The notes under the pieces were generated by a model, which saw only the letters and a program-made list of their open reading frames with translations, did no database searches and was not told where the DNA came from. From Tipula vernalis (Eukaryota; Arthropoda; Insecta; Diptera; Tipulidae), in NCBI GenBank assembly GCA_958295665.1, contig OY282558.1, positions 60,934,789 through 60,998,788 of the forward strand: DNA of 64,000 nucleotides, written 5' to 3'. Shown one piece after another: positions 21,680 through 33,532 of this stretch; the first letter of the stretch is position 1; each line of letters opens with the position of its first letter. The translations under genes and the position numbers were made by a program.

Positions 21680-21850
21680 TAAATCCATGTATACTATTTA
21701 CTTTCGGCTGATAACTACTACATTTTTTATTTTCGGCTGGTATGTTAATATTATAATCTGCATTATCGACTTTTTTTGCTTGCGGCTGGGATTAGACAAT
21801 CTGATGTTTCAAATCTGCACTATCGACTTTTCACTTTCGGCTGGCAACGT
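21680..21850 (+). repeat. Degenerate ACTTTCGGCTGG repeats
   Basis: ACTTTCGGCTG, ATTTTCGGCTGG, CTTGCGGCTGG and ACTTTCGGCTGG recur at spacings of tens of bases, two preceded by ATCTGCAYTATCGACTTTT. Old tandem repeat. Confidence 0.6.
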
Positions 21851-21913
21851 TCGACGAACTTTAATAGTATCCTCCCGACGCCTTTTCGGCAATTCTTGTT
21901 GTTTTGGCCCGGA

Positions 21914-22147
21914 TTAATTCCACCTGTTGATTAGCAGTTGCAGCTCGAATTTCCATTTGGCTGCAATCGTTTCCCATAATTCTTTCTGTAACGTAGTTAC
22001 TTCGCTCTTGCTTGGCTCTAACTTAAGTTTGGCTTCGGCAGATTCCTCGCGAACTTTTTTTTTTTGCTGCCATAGTCTTATCCAATGACTGATTTCAACT
22101 TTAAATTTCAGTAAAGGCTGCAATATTTTTGCTTTAGGCGGCAACAT
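21914..22147 (-). other. Lys/Glu-rich open frame, unassigned
   Basis: A 77-residue frame beginning MLPPKAKILQ, charged and helical-looking, with no recognised motif. It could be a decayed gag N-terminus; I cannot support that further. Confidence 0.25.
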
Positions 22148-22604
22148 CTCCTTTCGCGAATATTTTTGAACAACAACCTTGAAATTGTAATTTATAACAG
22201 CTTGACTAGAACCTTACTTTTAAAATCTGGTTCTTCTCTGACCAGAACAAGTATTTTGGTCGTACAATGAGACTTAAATATTGCGATTTTCTTTTAAATG
22301 ACTAGTTGGGCGAGAAAAGTTGGAAATTTTATCGTAATTATAGGGAAATGAATTTGTGGGAAGTAATATGATAAACCAATCCACAATAACTGCAAATTAC
22401 AAAAGTTTGACGGTCCTTTGAAGGAGCTCTAGTCCCGTTTAGGGTCGCTGGACCAAAAGTTTTGTTTCCCGCCCGGGTGGTTCCTTTAGTGATGGTTTTT
22501 CCAATTTTTCAAAATTTTCAGGGTTTATATAACCCTGAACGTAACATTGGATTCAGTTGTAATGTGGGCTTAACTATATTATCCCACGATATACAAATGT
22601 AAAC

Positions 22605-22740
22605 CTCGCAATTAAATTCGGCCCGCAAGAACCACAAAGTTATTGAAATCCTGCCAAAAATGACCAAAGGCTTTCTTTGTCCAAAACCAAAAAAACAAAA
22701 TTGTTCGTCCATCTGTCTGGATGTCTATACTCACGATATC
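22605..22740 (+). repeat. Dispersed repeat copy (partner 6660-6760)
   Basis: Shares AAATCCTGCCAAAAATGAC and TTTGTCCAAAACC with 6.7 kb in the same order, then a CGTCCATCTGTCTGGATGTC stretch not clear in the other copy. Confidence 0.45.
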
Positions 22741-22849
22741 TTGTGAGTAGATTTTTCTCGCAAATCTGTTTCGTGAGGCGGACGACTAAAATGTAAAGTC
22801 CTCTGCTATTTTTTATGCATTTTTCCCAACCATCCATATATTTAAGCTC

Positions 22850-25800
22850 AGATAGTCAATGAAACTATCATTCAAACTATAGCCTACAAAATAATCGTGT
22901 TTGGTAAAATTGGATACCAAAATGTGACGCAACCTTTTCTGTAACTGCCTGCTTTTGTTTTACATATACCCAACACAATCGACACCTAATAATTTGAAAA
23001 AATTTCTAAATATTTTAGATTTCAGAATTTCAGAAAATTTTTAAAAATTAAAATTCTTTAGAATATGAGTTTGCCAAAAAAAAAAAAAAAAAAATTCGAC
23101 GAAATAATATTGACTCATATAAACATTTAATGTAAAATGTGATTAAATACCTAAATATTTTCACGTGCTGCGTAATTTATTTTGACCGCGCGCATGCAAT
23201 AAAGACACAGTTCAACACTAAATGCCTAATCGTTGTTATATTGTATGCGCGCGCGAACATCTATTTTATTGTATTGACCTCATTCGACGCGGAATTTTTT
23301 GCACGACATTTTTTTTTTGTGTGTTCTAAATAATTTTGAAATATTTCTTATTTATTGCATAGTAGGTGTTTGTGAACGTCGGCCTCTTAATGTTAAATAT
23401 TTTATATTAATTTTTGACAAACTCCTGCGATTGCTGCGTGACTCAAATGATTTATGATCTACACAGAAATATCTCTATTATATAGATGAAGATTATATTA
23501 TGTATGTATATGAAAGGGAGGATCAAACGTGCGCACATGTTGGTATTTCGAATGCGAAAACCAAAGTAATTTATATAAGACAACAACAAGCATCGATATA
23601 AGCGCCCGTGCTTCTCATTTTCCTGTATTTTTCATTCATATCATGACGAAAAATGGAACAAAACGCCGCTGGCAACCACCATAAATCACGGACTATTAAA
23701 ATAACTCGCACCACCACACAATCGTAAGACATTTCCACAGAATTTTCCAAAATTAAATTTAGATACTGTGAGCTGTTTTTTTATTTTTTTATTTGAAAAA
23801 CCACAAATGAAATATTGAAAATTCCTTAATTTCAAAAAAAAAAAAGAAAAATTATTCAAATTTTTTTCCTCTTAAATATTCTTGTATTTTCATTTTATTA
23901 TTATTTTTGTTTTTTTTTTTTGTAAGAAGCAAATAAATAAATAAAGAAGAAAATTTATTTTTATTTTCATAAATTTTCATTCAAGTTTTATTAATAGAAT
24001 ATACAAAAGAAAAAGTTTCTTTTAACGAAAATTCTTAAAAGTTTGCGATGTCGATAATGCAGGCGCTTTAAAATTTCATACATCTCGAATTTAACTATAC
24101 ATCTTCCTGCTGAACGAAATTTTATTTATAAAGCTGGACTAGAACCTAGTTCTTCAATAATATGAAGCGCCTAAAAGTATGCAATTCAGGTTCGTCACTT
24201 ATCCGCTTTTATTAGCAAAGACATCTTTCATTATTGTTTTTTATTTTATTTAAACGACTGATAAATCACAAAACCAAATCAATTTCAAGTAAGCCAAAAT
24301 TATTATTAACAATTTTGTTTATATATAGTTTTTATAATTTGTCCGTTCCGTTTTAGGAATTAAAATCGAAAATTTGGGCTGCATATTTATTTTGTTATAC
24401 TCGTGTACTTAATATAAATTAAAAAATATTTTATTATTGTATTATTATTAAGAAATGTTCTGTTATTATTATAATAAATGAAATTATTAACAAAAAATTT
24501 GGTATTTGGTGATATACATATGAAATAATCTAAAAATTCCATCAACACACGTTTTATATCTCGTTCACTGTACACCAAATATGAAATGGTTTGTGACTGA
24601 ACTAAGTCTTAATTTTAAGTTTTTTGTTTAATAATTGTTCGTCGTGTTATACATTTTTATGTTTGATTAATTAATTTTAAAAATTAGTAATTATAAATTT
24701 ATTTAAAAAATTTACGATATTTTTATGTAGGTATTAAAAATTTGCGTTATTTCGTATTAAATTCATTACTGTAGTTTTATATGCCATCTATTAACGATTA
24801 TTGAAAACAATTTATACTTTTTGTTTATTGATTTATTTAAGACCAGAACCATTTATAAAAGTAAATTACGAAATTTATTGAAATATTTATTATAAAAATT
24901 AATTATAAAATACATAATAATATATTTATTTATAAGCTATATATTAAATAAAATTAATGTAAATTTTTCTGATATAAAATTATTGCTTATAAACAAAACA
25001 ACAAAAACAAATAAAAATAAAAACAAACCAAATAAATTTATTTAACGAATTTTATTTATTAGCACGGTGATGGTGCACGCTATAATTTATATTTGTTGGC
25101 ATTTGGCCGCAATTTCAAACGATTCGTTTTATTTCCATACGGATATTAGCGCAAAATTGTTTTAATTTTGTTTTGAAAATCAAAAGAAAATTATCGTGTG
25201 TGGTCGGTCGGTCGGTCGCGCAAGAAATTTGGAAAATTTATTAATTTCTTTTGATTTTTTTTTTAAACCGCTTGATTCGTCCATGGTGTCCAGATCTATT
25301 TATGTTCCGCTTCGATTTTTTGATTAAGACCGTACATTAGTGCTGAGAAGTGGTGTGATACTTAATATTTTGTATTCTTGTGTGGATACGGAGACTGATT
25401 TTTGTTTAATTGACCGTTTGCCATCCAAAACTAAAGCTAACGTGAACGTTGTCAAGATATACGACTAAAAGCTGCTTGTGTGGTTTTTAGCACAAATCAA
25501 AATCTCAAACCATCGATTCTATTATGTGGTACAGCTGTTACTACTGGTCGTTCTAAGTCTGAGCGCATTGTCCGGGTCGCTATAGTAGAACCAAATTTTC
25601 AGGCTAAGTAACCCGTATCCCCAACTTTTGCTAATCTTAACAAGATTTACATTCAACTCTTTAGTTGGAAACTTCATGGTAGTTTTGGTGGCGATCCGTC
25701 AAATAATAAAAGACCCCGGAGTCAAGGCCTGTAAGTAATTGAGACCAGATAATACAGATTTTATGGCGATTTTAGGGTAGCAAAAGGCCGAGTTGATAGA

Positions 25801-25870
25801 AAGTCAATCTCAGCAACCGAACCATAAAATATAAGACAGACGAAGCGGACGTTTTCACCAAAAACGGCAG
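22850..25870. other. AT-rich spacer, 3 kb
   Basis: No gene recognised on either strand. Holds homopolymer runs (A run at 23076-23094), a four-fold GGTC run near 25200-25217 and open frames too short and biased to trust. Confidence 0.6.
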
Positions 25871-25879
25871 TAAATGGCC

Positions 25880-27206
25880 CAATAGAGAAAAGGGTCCTAA
25901 ATATTTCAAATGCCAGGAATTTGCAACATTCAAGATGAAACTGAGGTCCAAGCCAGAGGTTTGAAAAAAGTGGAAATGCGATGGTGGATAGTGGAAGCAA
26001 CATTAATCTGATGGCTATCAATAAATATCTGGCGATTGGTGTACCGAATTTTATTCTTCAAACTACATCATTTGAGGGAGCTGGTTCACTTAGATTGTTC
26101 ACAATGGGAAGATTTTATACAGAGCTTACCATATAGACGGTGACCAATTTCATACACTTTTCAACATCGTTCAAAACAAAATTTTGCCAGTGGATATAAT
26201 TTTTGGGAAAGAACTTATAAATGAAATAGTATAACAGTATAACAATGAAGAAATTTATACCCGATAATTATTCAATGGTCGTCGAACACGACAATGGCTT
26301 TCCTATGAGATGTCCAACATTACAGATAAGGAACAGGAGGCAACCATTTAGATCATAATTGTTAATTAAAATCCTAAAAACACACGCCAAGATTCAGACA
26401 TATAGAGATGAAAATTATTTTGAAGCATGAATGACCAATATATCAGAGGCCAAGGAGGTAATCACCATTGAAAATCCAGATTGTGCAGAAACAGATAGAA
26501 AGGAAAAGCCTTATATGGCCAAATAAATCGAAATATGCTAGTCCCAAAGATTTTCTCAATTTTAGATCTACATAATGGTTTCTTCTATGTATAGCTGTTT
26601 CATTTGGCTTAAATTATTCACCGAGCGGGTTTCAGCGATTTATAAACAACATTTTTAAGCAGCTAATTTTGGAGAAAAAGCTATGTGTTTATATGAATGA
26701 TTTAGGAATGGCGGCGAAGAATGAGGAAGAAGCATTGTCGAAACTCACAGCCGTATTAAAAGTGGCCAAAGAGAATAAGTCTATCCAATATTTAGGTTAT
26801 AAAATAGAAGGACATGGGAATACCTCAAATAGAAAGAAGTCTAAAAATACAACCAAAGTGCAGAGTTTACCACGACTGATAGGGTATTTCAGAAAATATA
26901 TGAAGGATTCAGCGTGTTTCTACTAGGGTTAAATTTAAAATTGTAACCGATTGCGCCGCGTTTAAAGCAACGATGGAGAAAAAAGAGCTGACAACAAGAA
27001 TTGCAGGACGGCCGCTTCAACTTCAGGAATTCAGTTACATACTTGAACATCGTTCTTCTCATCGTATGAGTCACGTTGATTCTTTAAGTCGCACCCCAGT
27101 TATGCTTACTATCGGTCTATCTCCGAAGATATGTGAAATAAAGTTAAGTTAAAGCAGCTCGAAGGAACGACGAAGTGGAGCGTATAAATCGTATTATCAT
27201 TCCTAC
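25880..27206 (+). pseudogene. Gypsy-3 left part: protease, RT and RNase H remnants
   Basis: Plus strand: a scrap of nucleocapsid near 25895, protease-like MVDSGSNINLMAINKYLAIG (D-S-G, about 25980-26040), many stops, then RT SGFQRFINNIF and CVYMNDLGM (about 26630-26715), where the catalytic YVDD is YMND. A connection segment ends near 26920. RNase H resumes at IVTDCAAFKATMEKK and continues to MSHVDSLSRTP (about 27090); its first Asp/Glu part is deleted. The sequence then enters integrase-end coding (VERINRIIIP) where the BEL element sits. Strongly decayed, so old. Confidence 0.85.
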
Positions 27207-27481
27207 TGTTGCAAAATCGTTTTAGGAAGAGTAATAAAACAACTCGTGCCTTAGAATGGAAAATATAAAAAATACTATTTATTCGAAAAATAACTAGGAT
27301 AATCGTTAATTTGTTGTTGCTCGGACGATGGATGCCAAGCGACTTCGTTCATTTATATAATTGAAGCGCACACGTAAGATCAACGCATGCTCAGTCGCAA
27401 AAACTTGAAAAACCAAAAATCATAAGAAACTACAGATAAAATTCGCCGTGGCGCTCACAATATGATCTACATTTTTTAACA
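27207..27481 (-). repeat. BEL 3' LTR
   Basis: 275 bp. Differs from the other LTR by about seven substitutions, a 27-bp segment present only here (between GAAAATA and AATAACTAGG) and a 4-bp gap. Confidence 0.95.
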
Positions 27482-27565
27482 TTCTCCCACCTTTTTAAAT
27501 TGCTTTAATTGACGATTTCGGTAATTTAACAAACGTCCATATAGATAATGATTTATTTTAACATG

Positions 27566-28197
27566 TCATTCGATGTAGCGTTTCGGTATCTTGACTGCCC
27601 GCCCTCGTCGTGTCTGCAGTACCTGCTGCACTTCGGATGCGTTTTGTGGGGGCTCCATGGTGTCACCCGAACTTGATCCGCCCCTGTCTTGTCGATCTTC
27701 GTCGATTGGTTCTTCAAAACATTCCTCTGGTGTTGACTTTTCCGTCGACTTTTCCACGGATTTAGGGAGATATTCATCCGAATTCGCTTCCAGTGAAATC
27801 AATCGCCGAACTGGTCTAACCAATACATTTGAGGAGGTTTTGAGTTTTACTGTCCTAATTTCTCCGTCGTTGCCGGGAATTAGTTCATGTATTCTGGCTA
27901 AAGCCACTTGCAAGCCTTTTGGTTATCAGTTGAAATGAAGAATAAGTCACCGACCTTCAAAGTTTTACAGAGATCTTTATTGACTTTTGTTCTTCTGGAA
28001 AGTTGACCGAGGTACTCTGTGCGAAAACGATCTTTAATTTCCTCGCGTAGTCGCTGCCGATAACGTAACTTGCGGGATAGCGATGTTTTTTCAATTTCGT
28101 CTGTATCTGGTACGCCGTCTACGTGAATTTCTTTCAAAAACATGTCTGACACAAATGTTGTTTTTATCTTCCGGTGAATAGGTGATGGGACGAGCAT
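27566..28197 (-). pseudogene. BEL integrase C-terminus (DUF5641-like), frameshifted
   Basis: Two overlapping frames. The upstream one (27898-28197) has RQRLREEIKDRFRTEYLGQL and LKVGDLFFIS. The downstream one (27566-27913) has LARIHELIPGNDGEIRTVKL and VRPVRRLISLE, the pattern of the small domain that ends BEL/Pao integrases. The acidic/Ser-rich tail ends in KIPKRYIE. Confidence 0.85.
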
Positions 28198-29172
28198 TAA
28201 TGACCGATTCGCATTCGCAGATTGTGGTGTTCAATTCCTCGTAACTGAGACTTGTAATGCCAAGGGTTCTTTTCAGAAGATCTTTTACAAGGCGTACCAT
28301 TCTCTTCCACCACCCGCCCCACCATAGGAAGGATGAAGGATTAAAACCCACTCAATTTTTTCGGTCGCACAATAACTCGAAATTTTCTCCCAACTGACGT
28401 GTTGCAGTAAACGGTTAGCTTTGACAAAATTGGTACCGTTATCGCTGTAAATGTAGCTCGGTCTTCCTCTACGATGTATAAATCTGCGCAAAGCTTCGAG
28501 AAATCCGTCAGCTGACAATGTCGTAACTAGCTCGAGATGAATGGCACGGTATACTGCGCAGGTAAATAAACAGATGTAGCACTTTTGACCTTCTCGTAGA
28601 AAGAGAGGCCCTGCGTAGTCTACTCCCGTGATTTCAAAAACTTTTGCATCTCTGACTCTCCTTGCGGGCAAACTCGTAGGCGGTGCTTTTAATGTTTTTC
28701 CTGCAAAACGGCGACAGGTAACACACTTTTGTATGACATTTTTTACAGTACGCCGACTTGAAGTAATCCAAAAATTGTCTCTCAAAATTTTTAACATTTT
28801 ATTGATGCCCGTGTGATTATTTTTCAGGTGTGTATGCGTAATAAGCAGTTTGACCAATTCATGATTATGGCTTAAAACTATCGGAAATCTGAAGCCAAAA
28901 CTGTTATCGCGATTTGAAACCAGTGATTTCGTTCTGATTAATCCGGTTCTTTCTTCTTTATAGACTTCGAGGGTCTTTAATCTTGAATCGTTTATTCCTT
29001 CAGAGGCCTCGTCTTGGCTGATTTTCAAAATTCGCGATTCTGCATCAATAAATTCTCTCGCGCTGATTTCACCCTTTTGGCAGCATTCTGGATTTACTTT
29101 GCAATTTCGCGCAAATCGAAAAATCCAAGCAATCATTCGGACGGTGTTTAAATAACTTGACATTCTGAGCAA
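28091..29172 (-). pseudogene. BEL integrase core, frameshifted, catalytic Glu changed to Lys
   Basis: The zinc finger reads HLKNNHTGINK and KCVTCRRF. The first Asp is in GVDYAGPLFL, the second in YSDNGTNFVK. After a frame change near 28300 the third motif is WWGGWWKRMVRLVK: the position after WW-G-G-x-W is Lys where BEL/Pao integrases have Glu (the codon is AAG). ESVINARPITY follows. BEL integrase inserts the cDNA; loss of the Glu should abolish strand transfer. Confidence 0.88.
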
Positions 29173-29485
29173 ATACCACGGTAGATTCTCTGATAATCAC
29201 ATTAGCACAACTGAGTACCTTAGCCTCATGAATGAAACTTTCGGGCGTAGTTTTCTCTGCGTTTTTCTTCAACTCTGCGTTAAATTCATCCTCGTTAGTC
29301 TCAAAACGATCAGCCGGCCAGTGATCAGGAGAATCTTTTAGCCAGTCTGGTCCCTCCCACCATCTGGAATTTATGAGCTGTCTGGTTGTACACCCTCTTG
29401 ACGGCAGATCGGCCGGATTTTTATTGCCTGGTACGTGACGCCAAGTTTTGATATCAGTGGTCGCTCGTATTTCTGTTATTCTATT
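29173..29485 (-). pseudogene. BEL RNase H to integrase linker
   Basis: Carries the expected linker (WRHVPGNKNPADLPSRG, WWEGPDWL) in minus-strand frames, with a stop just after WAVFV at 29486. Confidence 0.75.
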
Positions 29486-31075
29486 CTACACAAAAACTGC
29501 CCATTGACCATTACGACGAATACAGGACAAAACAGTTGACGAATCCGTCCAAAAAATTACCTCAACCTTCTTTAATTTTAACGAATCGATTGTGGTTTTC
29601 ATCAAGCGTGCTCTATGCATTGCTGCCAAGAGTTCCATGAGTGGAAACGAAATATCTTCTCGTGGCTTCACTCGTGATTTCGCTTGTACCAGCTGAACGG
29701 ACGTACCATTTTCTCCTTCCACTCGAACAAAAAGTGCAGCCGCATATGCGGTTTTGCTTGCGTCGACAAACATGTGGAACGCTACTATTTCACGTGTGTC
29801 TGCGAAAATCCACCGCGGGACACTTAAATCTCGAAGTTCAGGAATCTGATCGTACCAGGCTTGAAACTGTTTTTGGTAATCATCTGGGATCTCATCGTCC
29901 CAATTTAATTCTTTGATTCCCCATAAATTTTGGAGCAATATTTTCGGAGGTAGCAAAGTGGGCGTGGCCCAACCGAGTGGGTCGAAAACTTTATGCGCTG
30001 CGGATAGAACAAAACGTTTCGTAATTTTTTCTGGTCGTTTTTCCGTTATTGTTATATTAAGTCCCAATGTATCTTTGTCCTTGTTCCAAATCACTCCGAG
30101 TACGGCACTGTTGTCAGATTGGCCATTATCGTGCGTCATCTCCCTCCCTCGGAGGTCAAAACAGGCTTCTTTCAAAATCCGTGTAGTTTCGTCTTGGAAA
30201 TACTGGGCTCCCATTTCTGATTTCACGCTCGTGACACCATTATCGACGTAGAATGAGTCGCGTATTTTCTCTATCAACTCTGATTCTTCAATGTTCGTGG
30301 ATTTTTGAACCATTTTTTCCAAATGACAATCGATTGTTGCTCCTTGAAATGTAATAATTTTTCTTGGTTCGGTCTTGCTCCACCAAAAAAATTTCGAAAA
30401 TTGTCTATCCGAAGGCGCAATGTTTATTTGTAAAAATGCTTTTGCAATGTCAGCAACTATTCCAATTTCATGATTCCTGAATCTCAACAAAATATTAGGG
30501 ATCATTTCTATTAGGTTTGGACCAGTTTCAAGGCATTTGTTGAGTGAAACTCCGTCTTTTGTTTTCGCGGAAGCATCGAATACTGGTCGGACCGGTGTGG
30601 TGCTACTAATTTTTAGAACATGACGATGTGGCAAATAATAATCATGCTCTGATAACTGATCACTGGGCACTTCTTCGATAATGCCGACTTTTTCCCAAAG
30701 TATCAATAAATCGTCGTACTTCTCAAACAAGTGTTCATTTTTCAATTTATTGGTCAGATTAATCAATCTCTTTTCGACTATAAAACGATTATTTGCGAGT
30801 GGGGGGTGCTTCTCCTTCCAAGGAAGCGCCACTTCGTAGCGCCCTTCTTGAGTGACCCGAGTGGTGGATACAAAATTTGCCTTTGCTTGAGTGAGATAAT
30901 TTTCCTTTGAAACTCTCTCAGCTGGATCTGTAATTCCCAGCGCATCAAGTCTCCATAAATCTGTAATATCTGCTTCTCTAGCAAACATCGAAATAACTGT
31001 GAGAGCAGCATCTTGGCGTTCCGAAAAATTTGTTGAAGTTTTCCCCATTATAGTCCAGCCAAGGAGAGTTTCCAC
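29486..31075 (-). pseudogene. BEL reverse transcriptase and RNase H (long open part)
   Basis: This 529-residue open frame starts at GWTIMGK. RT: VFDASAKTKDGVSLN, IVADIAKAFLQINI (first Asp) and SFYVDNGVTSV (YVDN, the usual BEL form). Between them, IITFQGATIDCHLEKM lacks the stretch that normally joins the two halves, so a small in-frame deletion is likely near 30340. RNase H: MFVDASKTAYAAALFV, MELLAAMHRARLM and FWTDSSTVLSCI give Asp, Glu, Asp. The best preserved coding block in the window. Confidence 0.92.
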
Positions 31076-31231
31076 CGCGGTCTCACCAGTGGGAATTTGT
31101 ACAATTTTACCTGTGTTTACAGTCGCCCGACCACATCCGCGCCTATCAACACAGCTACAGGTTCGGTGTCGTTGCCAATGTCGGATAAGTAGATTCCTTT
31201 ACTTTTCAGCTCGTTCAAACGTGTGCTGTTT

Positions 31232-31609
31232 TCATATGCCGCAATATTTTGACAAATGATCTCCTCGTTTAGTCGTAAGTTTACTTAGTGTGATGCGTGA
31301 AACTTGGTGTTGTCGGGGTTCTGACATCCCCCCACCAAACAATAAGTGCACCATCTTCTTTTTACCGATATTTTCGAAACCTAATTTCTCGGCAAAACTG
31401 GCTAACACGTACGATTTATGCGACCCGGTGTCAATGACCGCGCGAACAACTCGTCTCGTTGGCCCTTTCAACTTGACGCGGAGCGTCTGCAAATAAACTT
31501 GGGGATCTTGGAAGGTTACGTTGGCGAGAGAGAGATTTTTTGTCATTGTCTGGATTTCACCCACGGTCTGATCGCTATCATTTTTGGTCACTTCCCGACA
31601 CATCAACAA
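31232..31609 (-). pseudogene. BEL protease
   Basis: RAVIDTGSHKSYVLASFAEK has an intact D-T-G and is followed by the LLFGGG region. A knuckle just upstream reads IKCA, stop, CGKKHALLMC: a TAG inside the third zinc knuckle separates it from gag. Confidence 0.85.
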
Positions 31610-31627
31610 AGCATGTTTTTTACCACA

Positions 31628-32818
31628 CTAGGCACACTTTATTCTAGAACGACACTTATTGTAGCTGTGGTTTAATTTCAAACACGCAAAACACGCTTTT
31701 TTGTCTTTTACAATATCTTGTCTCGCACTCAAACTCAACTTTTTTGCTTTTTCACACGAATCGCTGTCGTGACTCTCCCCGCAAAAAATACACTTACTCG
31801 GAATTTTGTTTGTTTCGTTCGATGTAAACAAATCAGCCGCGGTTGGTATTGAAGTTTCTGTCACACTTCTGTTTTTCTTCGTACTTTTGTTGTTGTTGTG
31901 ACTTGGTTTTTGCTCGTCGAATCCGTTTATCGCTAATGAAATTCTCTCTTCGTTTTGCGCTTCTGATACCAAGAATTTCATCAAAACTTTCAATCGATCT
32001 TGGGCATTATCAACTCTAGTATTTTGGCGTTGCCAGGCACGCATAAAATCTCTTCGAGAATTCGACAAGAGGAAATAACATTGCGGCGCACATTTCCGTG
32101 GTGACGCCTAATGATTCAAGAGCTCTCAAATGCGTTTCCAACTTATCGTAAATCTGTGTTAAATTACCTTTCGACTTGCTGAGCACGAGTTTCAATAATT
32201 CCCGGACGTAAATTTTTACTAGAAGATCGTCCCGTCCGAATCTATTTTTCAAACTTTCAACTGCTTTCGTGTAGTTTGCTGCCGTCGGCGGGTACCTGTT
32301 CACAACTTCGCTCGCTCTTGATTCCTCACACATCGATTGGATTAAATATTGGAACTTATCTTCGGTTCGAATTAGGGGGTCTTCGTGCACTTTCTCAAAC
32401 ATGCTCCAAAACTGCAACCAATCTTTTGGATCGCCGTTAAAACGCTTCAGCTCGAGTTTTGGCAGTCTAAATTTTTGCGAATTTTCTTGTGGAACGTTCA
32501 CTGTCGAATTATTTCCACCATTTTCTTGGGTTACCGGTGTGAAAAATCGATTGAATGCAGCTTTTGCCACTTGAAAACTACTTTTATATTCATCAGCATT
32601 TATATCTTCTGTCTCAAAATCCGCTTCTTGTTTGTTTCTTCAAGTTCAGAAGCTTTTTCTGAGAGTATTGCAAACTGAGCCGTTACCACATCGGCCGAAG
32701 GATTTTCGTTTTCCATTTCAGCGTTCAGTTTGCCTAAACCTCTTGTAAACGCTTGTCTCTGCACTTTCCGAACTTTCTTGGTATCGTCCATTGTTTTTAC
32801 GAATTGATACAGCTCCAC
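31628..32818 (-). pseudogene. BEL gag, three frames
   Basis: N-terminus from 32818 (MELYQFVKTMDDTKKVRKVQ), a frame change near 32600, then the capsid-like KLELKRFNGDPKDWLQFWSM and PPTAANYTKAVESL, typical of Pao gag. A further change near 32050 leads to zinc knuckles CIFCGESHDSDSC and CFACLKLNHSYNKC. The start lies about 40 bases from the primer site. Confidence 0.9.
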
Positions 32819-32856
32819 ACTAACTGAAATTTTCTTCGCAACAACACTAAACTTGT

Positions 32857-32872
32857 CCTGTCACGGTTGCCA
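32857..32872 (-). promoter_or_regulatory. BEL putative primer binding site
   Basis: TGGCAACCGTGACAGG on the minus strand, two bases from the 5' LTR. It resembles the TGGCGACCGTGACA sites that I recall being assigned to tRNA-Arg in some fly elements. Confidence 0.6.
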
Positions 32873-32874
32873 GA

Positions 32875-33126
32875 TGTTGCAAAATCGTTTTAGGAAGAGT
32901 AATAAAACAAGTCGTGCCTTAGAATGGAAAATAACTAGGTTAATCGTTAATTTGTTGTTGCTTGGACGATGGATGCCAAGCGACTTCGTTCATTTATAAA
33001 ATTGAAGCGCACACGTAAGATTAACGCATGCTCAGTCGCAGAAACTTGAAAAACCAAAAATCAAACCAAAGAAACTACAGATAAAATTCGCCGTGGCGCT
33101 CACAATATGATCTACATTTTTCAACA
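32875..33126 (-). repeat. BEL 5' LTR
   Basis: 252 bp, partner of 27207-27481. Ends TTTTTCAACA next to the CCTAG target copy. Confidence 0.95.
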
Positions 33127-33532
33127 CCTAGTCTAAGTAAAATGACAATAGACAAACCAAAAGAGTGGTACAAATTTACAGACAAGTTGCAGAGATTTCT
33201 TAACATCACTTACCATGACTGTTTAGGGAAGCCGATCTCGTGCTAATCAAAAGAGGGCAATTTGTTGCAATGAAGCTCTTAAGAAAGTTCTTATAGGTTC
33301 ATATCAAATTATTCAAGTGAAGAAGAGAGATCATTATGATGTACAAAAAGTTGGGCATTCAGATGGGCCGAATGAAACATCCATTTATGCAGAATACATG
33401 AAGGCGTTTTATGATGGTGTTTATGAAGATGATAGTGCTGACAAATTAGAGCAGAATCCTAATGTGTTACCAATGTCAAGGGGCTTAGATCATCCTAGAC
33501 GAATGATTAGCACCAATCAGAATAAAGCATAG
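33127..33532 (+). pseudogene. Gypsy-3 right part: integrase C-terminal end
   Basis: Continues the Gypsy-3 reading after the BEL insertion: LSKMTIDKPKEWYKFTDKL, DLVLIKRGQFVA and, in the 33317-33532 frame, IIQVKKRDHYDVQKVG and GPNETSIYAEYMK. This is the post-catalytic region seen in Gypsy elements of similar type. It ends with a stop at about 33530. No clear 3' LTR follows. Confidence 0.8.

Larger units (their letters stand above)
27207..33126 (-). mobile_element. BEL/Pao retrotransposon with both LTRs, inserted in Gypsy-3
   Basis: LTRs at 27207-27481 and 32875-33126 start TGTTGCAAAATCG and end in TTAACA/TCAACA. Between them the minus strand carries gag, protease, RT, RNase H, integrase and a DUF5641-type C-terminus in BEL order. 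Flanks CCTAC (27202-27206) and CCTAG (33127-33131) are a near-perfect 5-bp target duplication. Removing the element re-joins the host Gypsy-3 integrase reading across the site. Total 5920 bp, full length for the superfamily, but with several frameshifts and stops and a changed catalytic Glu. Confidence 0.95.

Noticed and set aside
27591..27938. 115-residue plus-strand frame, Ser/Cys-rich
   Set aside because: Antisense shadow of the BEL integrase C-terminus.
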